NCBI RefSeq assembly: GCF_032854445.1
Contig: NC_088302.1
Coordinates: 15,311,338 to 15,375,337, forward strand
Source of the DNA: Liolophura sinensis
Taxonomy: Eukaryota; Mollusca; Polyplacophora; Chitonida; Chitonidae
Direction of reading: 5' to 3'
Length of the DNA stretch: 64,000 nucleotides
Shown here: in pieces, positions 12,901 through 24,900 of the stretch
Numbering within the stretch: the stretch's first letter is position 1
Layout of the letters: the number at the start of each line of letters is the position of its first letter
The notes under the pieces: model-generated
Seen by the model: the letters and a program-made list of their open reading frames with translations, nothing else
Told to the model about the DNA's origin: nothing
Databases searched by the model: none
Position numbers and translations under genes: made by a program

Positions 12901-15900
12901 TTTATATTTGTGTAACAAATGTCCTGACGTGGCTCGCGCGCGGTGTCTGCCGCGGGTCCCTCGATGGCCCGAATGATAATGTCTGGACAAACTCAATTGG
13001 TTGTTGAACAAGGCGAGAGTATATGTACACACATTACAGGACTGTATGAATCTGGTATCTGTTCATCTCACCCCGGACGGCACTTAGACCTGTATCTTTG
13101 TGTAAATATACCAGCGTCTCACAAACCATCGACCCGGCGGTGGCCGTTCCGTAGCCATGCTTAGATAAATTGCGGCCCTGAAGCAATTACAACTAGGCGG
13201 AAATTAGCTCGACTATAAACCCTGTGCTCTCACTGACAAACCATCAAACAGAGATGAAAAACGGGCAATATTTTTGAAATAAGCTCTGGGCGGGTAATTT
13301 CCGGTGCAGGCCATCTAGCCTGAACACAACGTGTCGAGGACCAACATATACAGGAGACAATGTCCTCATTACAACACAATGTTGTCAAATTTTGTTCCTG
13401 GCGAGTGAAGTGCCCGCGTGAAGATTCGTGTTGCCATGACAACTGCTAACATATTGCGACATCCAAGTAGTGTTGGTCTGGGTTCAAGTACAACGATGTA
13501 AAGGGCGTTGGAAACTCTTTTGTTGTCAAGAGGAAAATTGCTTCCTTTGAGATGTTTGGAGGACACCATAGCACCTCCGGTTTATCCCGGTACAGACTGT
13601 CCCAGAACTTGCTGTAAATCCCGATACAGACTGTCCCAGAACCTACTGTAAATCCCGATACAGACTGTCCCAGAACCTACTGTAAATCCCGGTACAGACT
13701 GTCCCAGAACTTGCTATAAATCCCGGTACAGACTGTCCCAGAACTTGCTGTAAATCTCTCCAGGGACTGTCCCAGAACTTGCTGTAAATCTCGGCAGGGA
13801 CTGTCCCAGAACTTGCTGTAAATCCCGGTACAGATTATCCCAGAACCTGCTGTAAATCCCGGTACAGACTGTCCCAGAACTTGCTGTAAATCCCGGTACA
13901 GATTATCCCAGAACTTGCTGTAAATCCCGGCAGGGACTGTCCCAGAACCTACTGTAAATCCCGGTACAGACTGCCCCAGAACCTACTGTAAATCCCGGTA
14001 CAAACTGTCCCAGAACTTGCTGTAAATCCCGGTACAGATAGTCCTAGAACGTGCTGTAAATCTCGGTACAGACTGTCCAAGAACCTCCTGTAAATCCCGA
14101 TACAGACTGTCTCAGAACCTTCTGTAAATCCCGGTACAGACTGTCCCAGAACCTTTTGTAAATTCTGATACAGACTTTTCTGTAAAAACCTGTACAAAAA
14201 ATTGCGTCCCTTAACATATTTGGTTACCATGGCACCTCAGGCCGGTAGATACCTGCCTCTGGTAAATCCGGCGAGGACTTGTCCATGTCGCTTGTCCAGT
14301 TTGTATGAAAGAACATTATTCGGATGCTTTTCCACTTACAGATTACAGTTTTCTTCATTTCACAAATGTGAAGAAATTTATGGGTAAAAACATGAATCTA
14401 GTCCATTGCATGACGAAAACTAAAAACTCGTTCATTAGGAACACATGGATGGGATCATCAGGTGATTCAGTCCTCCATGAATCGTTCAGAAAAAAACTAT
14501 CAATACAAACACCTCCAGTGCAAACATCTCCAATACAAACATCTCTAATTCAAACTAATTCACTTAACGTTTGTGATCTATGTTTGTACATATCGACATC
14601 TGATCTAATAGACACATTTCAAGCAAACATTGGGCATTAATGCAACTTTGTTGTCCTTATTTGTTTGTCCAGCTTCCTCACGCGAGATTTGACTCAGATT
14701 TGGACAATCTAAGGCGTGGAAGTACTTCTGCGGAGATGACACATAGATGGGTAATGTGGCACGTTGATGGTTTGATATTGGGAAACAGACACACAGGCTT
14801 TATTGCTACTCATCATGGCATATAGATGGATTGAAACGTGTATATAAATACATGAACACATGCTATAGTGCCACTTATCATTGTGTACAATAAGGCACGA
14901 AGATGGTTTAATATGTGTAAATATGCACACAGGATTCAGTGCCATTTATCATTGTAGGCAATATGGCAAGTACATGAGGATTGTTTAATATGTGTAAATA
15001 TGCACGCAGGCTGCAGTGCCACTTATCGTTGTAGGTATTGTGGCACATAGATGGTTTAATATGTGTAATATGTGCAGACTGGCTTAAGTGCCACTTGTCA
15101 GTGTGGGCAATATGACACATAGATAGATTAAGATGTGTAAATATACACACAGGCTTTGGTTCCACTGATGAGTGTGGGCGGTATGACACATAAATAGTTT
15201 AATATGTGTAAATATACACACAGGCTTTAGTGCCACTTATCAGTGTGGGCAATATGACACATAGATAGATTAAGATGTGTAAATATACACACAGGCTTTG
15301 GTGCCACTGATGAGTGTGGGCGGTATGACACATAAATAGTTTAATATGTGTAAATATACACACAGGCTTTAGTACCACTTATCAGTGTGGGCAATATGAC
15401 ACATAGATAGATTAAGATGTGTAAATATACACACAGGCTTTGGTGCCACTGATGAGCGTGGGCGGTATGACACATAAATAGTTCAATATGTGTAAATATA
15501 CACACACGCTTTAGTGCCACTTATCAGTGTGGGTAATATGACTCATAGATAGATTAAGATGTGTAAATATACACACAGGCTTTGGTGCCACTGATGAGCG
15601 TGGGCGGTATGACACATAAATAGTTCAATATGTGTAAATATGCACACAGGCTTTGGTGCCACTGATGAGCGTGGGCAATATGACACATAGATAGATTAAG
15701 ATGTGTAAATATACACACAGGCTTTGGTGCCACTGATGAGCGTGGGCGGTATGACACATAAATAGTTCAATATGTGTAAATATACACACACAGGCTTTAG
15801 TGCCACTTATCAGTGTGGGCAATATGACACATAGATAGATTAAGATGTGTAAATATAAACAGAGGCTTTGGTGCCACTGATGAGCGTGGGCGGTATGACA

Positions 15901-18900
15901 CATCAATAGTTCAATATGTGTAAATATACACACAGACTTTAGTGCCACTTATCAGTGTGGGCAATATGACACATAGATAGATTAAGATGTGTAAATATAC
16001 ACACAGGCTTTGGTGCCACTGATGAGCGTGGGTGGTATGACACATAAATAGTTCAATATGTGTAAATATACACACACAGGCTTTAGTGCCACTTATCAGT
16101 GTGGGCAATATGACACATAGATAGATTAAGATGTGTAAATATACACACAGGCTTTGGTGCCACTGATGAGCGTGGGCGGTATGACACATAAATAGTTTAA
16201 TATGTGTAAATATACACACAGGCTTTAGTGCCACTTATCAGTGTGGGCAATATGACACATAGATAGATTAAGATGTGTAAATATACACACAGGCTTTGGT
16301 GCCACTGATGAGCGTGGGCGGTATGACACATAAATAGTTCAATATGTGTAAATATACACACACGCTTTAGTGCCACTTATCAGTGTGGGTAATATGACTC
16401 ATAGATAGATTAAGATGTGTAAATATACACACAGGCTTTGGTGCCACTGATGAGCGTGGGCGGTATGACACATAAATAGTTCAATATGTGTAAATATGCA
16501 CACAGGCTTTGGTGCCACTGATGAGCGTGGGCAATATGACACATAGATAGATTAAGATGTGTAAATATACACACAGGCTTTGGTGCCACTGATGAGCGTG
16601 GGCGGTATGACACATAAATAGTTCAATATGTGTAAATATACACACACAGGCTTTAGTGCCACTTATCAGTGTGGGCAATATGACACATAGATAGATTAAG
16701 ATGTGTAAATATAAACAGAGGCTTTGGTGCCACTGATGAGCGTGGGCGGTATGACACATCAATAGTTCAATATGTGTAAATATACACACAGACTTTAGTG
16801 CCACTTATCAGTGTGGGCAATATGACACATAGATAGATTAAGATGTGTAAATATACACACAGGCTTTGGTGCCACTGATGAGCGTGGGTGGTATGACACA
16901 TAAATAGTTCAATATGTGTAAATATACACACACAGGCTTTAGTGCCACTTATCAGTGTGGGCAATATGACACATAGATAGATTAAGATGTGTAAATATAC
17001 ACACAGGCTTTGGTGCCACTGATGAGTGTGGGCGGTATGGCACACAAATAGTTCAATATGTGTAAATATACACACAGGCTTCAGTGTCAGTGATCAGCGT
17101 GGGCAATATGACACATAGTTGGTTTAATATGTGTAAAAAAGCACACAATACTCAGTGCCACTTATCGGTGTGAGAAATGTGGCACGTAGACGCTTGAAGT
17201 ATTCTTATACAGTACACATGGGTTAATACCAATTATGAGTGAGAGTAATATGGAATGCAGCAAATTCAGCCTGTCTAGTTTGGCACGTCTCCTTTTGTAC
17301 CAATGTTAAATTCGACGTATACGGCGTATAGCTAATCCAGCATATCTTCGATTTGATTTACTAATATTATATATATTTACACCCAACAGTATTTATACAT
17401 GTAATTACTAAACTATAGATGATTTGTTATCTTTAAGCGGTTAATGACTGCTATAACACAGGATTTATATAGGTTTTCACTGATATAATTGATAACGTTT
17501 CAATACAGAAGACCAGCGTCATGTTTCTAGTGCTTCATCAGAGGGACGTTGTGTCAAGGACGTTAGACATGTTGGCCAAATGATGCATGACTGGCCACGA
17601 TATATTCTTAAGCCAAACCAGAGAAGTTCCAAGATTACCAGTTCTGAAGTCTTAGACCAAGATGAACCCAAGTATCTTTTTTTTAATGTTTTTAACGCAG
17701 TATTCAAGAATTTTTTACTTGTGTCATGATGGGCACTGTGTATGCTCTGTCCATATTTACTTACAAGAGAATTATACTCACTGTAAACTTTAAGAAACTC
17801 AGAGTGAAGAGTTTTGATGTAATAACCTTGACACACAAGTTTTTTGCAGTAATAACCTGTGACGTTGACTGAAATTGTCACATAACACACAGGATCTAAC
17901 AAAAGCTACAAGCTGAAATATGTACACCCCATGTGCAGGACTCTTCGGTATATTTCTGGAAGACATTCTAACAACTCAGCTGTCATATGCTGTATCTAAT
18001 ATACGAAGCGTTCAGTGTGATTTCTTTTCTTCTGTCGGAGTCCCAATCTGTATCCTATTTTAAGGACGAAGCATCGCCTGTATGAAATTCTGCTGTATCA
18101 TGTTTTAACACGCTTCATATGGAGGTCAACTATTCTGAAAGTAACAAATAATATCCACGTCACGTAGATTGAGATCAGCTACGGTGAAGCCAGTGATATG
18201 AGATTTGTCTTAGAATGTGATTCCTCCGGCACAGCTGCTACCCATGGTGAGCCACGAAGCCTGATAAATCACCTGCGTTCATCCAAACTATGCTGTATGA
18301 AACCCTTAAACCTACATTTCCAACGCTGCGCAACGCATTTATACAAGAAAACGATGCGCCTTATGGGATTCTTCAAAATATAATTAACATGGGTTTCTCC
18401 GAGCTGTGGCTGGAGAATCGTCTGGACCGGACCCAAAGGGATAGGACGCTAAGCTTCCTTTTAATGGGCAAAGGGTGCGTTATCATGAAAGGCATTTGAT
18501 GGGATCTTTTTAACAAATATGACCAAAACATCGGGCTAATACTCGATTTGCCGTTCTGTGTGAGGATGGGTTTTTAGAGGCTTGTGTGACTCGAGGCGCT
18601 ATGGTGGGGCTGTGCGGAGAGAGGCTAAACCACTCTTTGTGCGGTGTTTCCATCTAACCCGCACCCCGGGAGATATTGATCATGGTCGGCTATTTGTCTG
18701 GGCTTCCATTCAAAGCTTTGTAAACGATGAACTAAGGTTCTCTCCCATTTGGCCTTTCTTAATTGCGTCGTGTATTCCCCCCTTGTTGGAGATACGGCCA
18801 ACCAACAATGTGTAGTTGGGCATTTGTCAAGCTTCTGAACGTAATAAGAACGTTGATATCGCCCTATTCATGGCCACCGGCTCAGCTAGAGGGCGATTTC

Positions 18901-21900
18901 TTGCCTCATCTCAACTCTATCGCCACCGCTACTGGAACTCGCACTGCTCGTCATTGCAATAACTATTGCCGTTCTGTGGGCTACTGAGCTGGGTGCGCAG
19001 TCCTCCGAACCCTTGTATTGATTGCTTGAGTTTGTTCCTTAATCTTTTGAAACATGACCGAAATAGAAAACATATGAAACTACTCTGGCTTGCTCCTCCA
19101 TGCTATTGCTCTTCTTGGCGGTAATGGAAGATTCTGCTCACACAAGATCCACTGACAGAGAAAAGTAAACATGTCCCCAAAGACCGACATGAGCATTCAG
19201 ATTAAATTAGTTACATTGTATTAATTAGCCCCCAGGGACTGGCTCGGCATTCTATACATCGTCAGATTATGCCCTTCGATAAGGACTCAGTTCCGCTTCC
19301 GTCTGTTTAAACCGAAAGTACATATTTAAATATAACAGGCATATCGGATTTGACCAAAATTTAGTCACAAACAGAATACTGCCTGGCTAAAATGCTTCAG
19401 CAAATTTTTCATTCTGGATGTTTCAACAAGCCTGCTGGGTTATAAATTGTTTATTGTACGAGACCTTAAAGTTTCATGCAGATTTTTCTACAACTCTAAA
19501 CTAAATTGTTCGTTATACGAGTTTTTTTAAGTTTCATGCAGATTTTGCTACAACTCTAAACTAAATTGTTCGTTATACGAGTCGTTAAAGTTTCATGCAG
19601 ATTTTGCTACAACTCTAAAATAGAGTCCAGAGAGTGTATTTAAGGAATACCCACTAATGTGTTAAAATCGTCCCGTTAGTGACTTTGTTATAAAAATCGA
19701 AATAAACAATGTGTATACGTGTATCAGCTTTTAACACATATTCTTACCTGACAAGTACAAATGTACCTCTACTGACGTGTTTTAAACATTTTAAGATAAA
19801 TTAAATATTGACAATTTATTGACAATATATATATAAACTCTATTAAGGGCGCATGGTATAACAGCTGTATTTCTAGAGCTCCATGTATCTGTGTTAATGA
19901 CCGTCAAATTGGCCAGAGTGGACGTTTTATTTCCAAAACCACATGCTCTTTCATGAAGTATGATTTAAATTTTTTCTGAAATGGCAAGCAGGTGTCTCTA
20001 AATAATCACTAAACCGCATTACTACAACACATCTATTATATGGATAAATATGTGATTTTGATAAGTCACTTTGTATGTAGAAAATGCTATGTTGCATAGA
20101 AATTATTGTGTAAATCTAGATATCATCTGACATTTTAGAAGGGCAGGTAATAAAGCCGCAACTATAGCATCCCGAGACATAAACAATTTGCGACTAGCTG
20201 TACCGTAACCATAGGCTAGGTTTCAGTATCATACATACCATTGTTATATTTAAAAAAGAACAAACAGTTGTAATTTTTTTACATTATTATTTGTCTGGTG
20301 ATGTACGAAAATAAGGCTGTCTTCAAAACATAATTCCTTAGTCTTTAAGTTTAACTGTGGAATATTTTATCGTGACTAGACCTGTAGATGACGAACACAA
20401 ACCATATGATTTTAGAAAATGGACCGCAATATACATATCTAAATGTACGAACTCTTTGCTGATTTGCATGTGATTATAACTACAAAAACGTGTTATCTCG
20501 GGTGCAGAGGAACTTTTCAAGATTTGAGGGGTTGGGATGGGAAAAAGACGAATATCCCAGCCCAAAAGTCATGGTTCCAGGTCACGAGAAGCATTCTAAG
20601 CCATTTACAGGGAGTAAAATGAGTTATTATAACAATACATCTTAAGCCGGGAAGATACAATGCATATTCCAAAGCCAAAGTACACTTCATTTAAGACAGT
20701 TTTTTCAACAAGGCGTCTCTTTTTTTATCAGTGTTGGAGGTTAAAATTAGAAGAGTGTGTGAGTGAGATATATCTTCGTCCTCTCCAACCCTCTCCATCT
20801 GTCTGTCCCTCCCTCTCCCTCCGATGGGCCTCTGTTTGTGTTTGAGCTCCAGATCGTTCATCCAACTCATTTATTCGATACGTAGCCAGCTGCTTGCTAT
20901 TCTTCGTACAGTGTTAGAGTATATTCACTGGTATATAAAACTGAAAACCCGTTAGATGTTCTACAGAAGTGTAGAAAATATAGTTTCAAACTTCTTATCA
21001 ACACCGGGTTCTTCCCACCATAATGCTGGCCGCCGTCGTATAAGTGAAATATTCTTGAGTACGGCGTAAAACACCAATCAAATAAATAAATAAATAAATC
21101 TTATCAAGAAAGTAGTAGCCTAATTCGATTTATACATGTTATGCAGTTACCATCCCTGAAAGCATATGGTCGCTAGAAAAGATTTGCAACTTTATATAAC
21201 GAACAAAAGCTATAAACACAACCTTCTGTAAATAAAATCAAAATGGCTTATGCTGTGGCGTAAGCTGGAGCCCGGTAATGCTGCTACTGAATCAGGCTAT
21301 GGCGTTCACGTGAACTCATGTTGAGTTAAACTGTAATATAATAAAAAAATCACTGCATAGAGAGTAAAACCCATTCAGCGACTACAGTGTGAGAATTAGC
21401 AAATGTTCAAAAGTAACCGGTGAAATGTGGCCTCCTGTCAATTTACCTCCCTTAGTACTAATGTAAACGTATTAATCTCTGACAAGGCGACGAATTTCAT
21501 ATTGCATGGATTGCGTGTTGGTGCATATTAAATGCTATATCGATATAACGCATATTATTTTGTTCATAATTCTGTTAGCAATAATGTGCCCTGTGTCGTC
21601 ATTTGCTCGGCATTTTGAATAGAAAAGTCAAAAAGGCTATAACGCGCAAGCCATGTGTTATTCGCATTGCATTTATTAAATCATCGATATTGTGCGAAGG
21701 TTTTTGTTATTCTTGGTCAGATAAACCAGATACTGCTTTCCTTGCATGCCGTGATTTTATTCGGGTGCATTGTCAAGACCAATCAGTTTGAGTTTTGTTT
21801 TATTTTCGCTGTGAAGTTGAAATCGCTTGAAAATGTCGCCCAAACGCAATAATGGCTTCTGGTCGGTCCCACCAGCTCGAGTTTATAACTTTTTTAGGAG

Positions 21901-24900
21901 ACATGTGTTTTGTTGTTCGTATTGATCCGTTTGGGAGTTAATCGCGGAGAGAGCGATGGGCAATATTGTCTTCTGGCCGAAGCTTGGTCAGGCTAAGAGC
22001 TAGTGTCTTGGAGTGGCACCTTGCAGGAAATGCCGTAGTCGCTCTGTTACCCTTACCGGACATTGCTGCGCTTGCTGAGCTCAAAGAATAAAGCTGTCTC
22101 AAAAGACAGTGAAAGCCCTCTGTTAGACACAAGTTGACAGAGATTGATTCCATTGTGCTGTCGTGTTGGTCTTATCCATTCTCGAGAAGCTGTCCGATAA
22201 TAATGGAGAATGAAAATCAGAGTTCGGAGAGCGACCAGAAGTCTTGTACGTACACAGCAGCAGATTGTGGACCACTGACTCCTTATAAGTTATCCAGGGG
22301 AGACTCTACAAGACTAGCCGATCGAAATTTGAAACCATAGAAGGGATCAGTGTTGAGATTCACCGACGGCCGAAGACTGACAGAAAAAAGACAGTTGGTA
22401 CAGGAAAAGGAGGCTGATAGTCACTCATGAAGTCTAGGATGTAACGTTCTTTGCCGAACCCGGATCAATGTTAATGCTGCAGTCAGGCCATCGTGTCCTG
22501 CGCTAATCAAATGTCGCTCAGTGATTTGTTTTGCAGATAAAATGCATGTGGTTATAAAGTAAAGGGAATTGCATCGTATGTAGGCCTATCAAGTCGATCG
22601 CCAGCACATCGCTGTTGCCATCTGGGACCTTGGGAGCATCTTGTTAACCTAGGGCTTATTGCAACTCGGCCAGTGGCAACTCTGACTGCCACGAAACAAA
22701 TAGCTATCAGTGTAAACAAGTTTCTGCGGCCGTCCGACTCGCTAGAGGGTGAGTCGCCGGTTCTCCTGGTGCCGCACCAACCCTCCCGATTACACAAGGC
22801 AAAGCTTCTGAAGCCAGAACTCAACGCGGCACTCCGAAAATCAATCTGCTGGGCTTCTGAGCACCCATTCGTCGCCAGTTGTAAAGTGGCTGTACTTTGA
22901 TTACAGTGGGAATCCTTAATAATGGTAACGTATTCACGAACCTAAGGCATCGTTTATCTTTCACTGTGGGAAAAGAAGGGCAAGTGTTTGTACGGTGACT
23001 AGTTTGGTGGGGCTGATTGTCAGCTTCCACTGGGGGAGGAAAGGACTGTTTTTTTTTTTGTTTAACAGTTCCCGGCTGAAAGAACTCGTGACGAGGCCTT
23101 TCACTCAGAGAATTTTACTGTCCCAATTTGGCCCGGAAACCCTTGAAGTTCTATAGAACAGCTCCAAGAGAACTCGCGGTTTGCTCGCAGTTGCTTCGCC
23201 CGCACTGTCGTCTCTGCTATCAGGTGTTGGCTGAGGATTCCAGTGCTGTCATCGTTTACCCGTGCCTGGCGTGCAGCCAGTCCATGCTGAGCCGTGTGTG
23301 TAACGCGCTGGGAGGAGACTGAAGGAAGGTGGACCACCAGGTCGAATACACGGCTGTGGCAACAGCCGGCTGAGATGGCCGAGCAGACATTTCCAAAGCA
23401 GCGTGCAGACGCACGGGATCTTTACTCCGATCCCATCGACACAGTGTTCGCGGAGAGAGAGGTGCTCCTAAACAAAAGTCGTAACTTTGGGGAGAGGATG
23501 CCCCCCAAAGATGGGTATAAGTGTCGTAGTAACACACCCAGTTCGGGAGACGGAAGTTTTGTTGTAGATCCCAGGCGGGATATGGGTATGTACCGGGACA
23601 GCACAATGTCGTCGTACCCGCGGAGTACAACTACGGCTACGGCAACCTCTCTCAAGTCGGACGATAGTTCTTTTTTACGTTCAACAAATCCCAAACTTCA
23701 CATGGGGAGTGAGGATACGACGTCGGGTGTGAGTTCAGATTGTGTGGATGTTAGAGTGGGCAGTGCCTTGGCCGAACTTCAAGAGGAGATGCAAAAATTG
23801 CGTCAAACACTGGACAAAGGATGGAAAGATAACGAATACGAAGAATTGAATTTACGGAAAAGTCGTAAAAGTGAACCTAAAATTCCCATTACTTTTTCCG
23901 AACGCTGCTTGGAATCCGGTTTTCACAGACTCTGGTTTATTGCGGATGATAAGCGCAACGGCTGGGCAAAGCAAGTGTTTTATTTCTGTTTTTGGATGTT
24001 GTGCAGTTTTATGAGGTTTTGAGGAAACTTGTGCAAATCTGTAATGTTATTTTCCTGCAACACAGGCGTTATAGGCCAGTTTGTTGGTTTTATATGCATG
24101 GTTTTGTGAGTATACAGATTTTAACAACATATTGCGTAATAAACCGTAGATATTAATATTGAAATTAAGTTTATATTTCGCTGACGCAAGCCATGTTTTG
24201 ACATTAATATTGGCGCTACGGAAAGGCATAATGATGTATTATATATCGGTTTGCACAAGTTTTTAGGTATACACGTAGAATAATAATAGGTACCTAACAT
24301 GAATTTGTCATACCTCTCTTCATTGCCATGTATGTTCTATATACCGTGTTTCCTGTATCGTATTGTCAACCTTTTATGGCTTGGTGTTATTATTGTAAAC
24401 TATTGAGAATCTCGTACAGGGATGCTCGTTTCATCGTTTTCAATCTCTTCTCTATTCATCTATTGTTTAACTGGACTTCGCAAACGGGTTGCAGTGTGCG
24501 GCTTACTTGTACAAATGCGTACGCCGCGCAGGCGTAAACGAGCACATGTGTCGTGTGGTTTGTTATCGTTGTAGGCGAACGGCTTGTTCATTATTCAAGA
24601 TTATTACGCTGTATTCATTATTCATATATCGTTGTGCAGGTAATTTCGTTCATGACTGCCGAGGGATTTGCACGTTGATATAGTTAGGACAATTGGAACA
24701 AGTCATCATTACAGCATTGGCTTATTTACTTCTCAACGCAAGACTTAACGAGATACGATAATCTGTAGAATGGTGAAAAGGGAACAATGCATTGATGGAT
24801 AGATATCTGTGCACGTTTACCCGAAGCCTTGTCATGATACACTTAACTCTCCAAATATGGCTCAGTCTGGCATTCTTCTATATCACCGCGCCATATCTAG

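Noticed and set aside
13949-14230. 93-codon minus-strand frame with a repeated peptide
   Set aside because: By-product of the 34-bp minisatellite.
14709-17075. Series of minus-strand open frames of 67-107 codons with repeated peptides
   Set aside because: They lie wholly within the 71-bp satellite. Three monomers make 213 bp, a multiple of three, so a stop-free frame persists by arithmetic. No splice signals or family features.
17519-17902. 127-codon minus-strand frame
   Set aside because: It contains a reverse SINE tail near 17683-17735 and shows no domain I recognise. Chance frame.
23971-24022. Exon B extended through a hydrophobic stretch to AG|GTTTTG at 24016 (also phase 2)
   Set aside because: That would place 15 extra residues, mostly hydrophobic, before TM1 and uses a poor donor. 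The GC donor at 23971 fits the family spacing exactly. Not excluded without transcripts.
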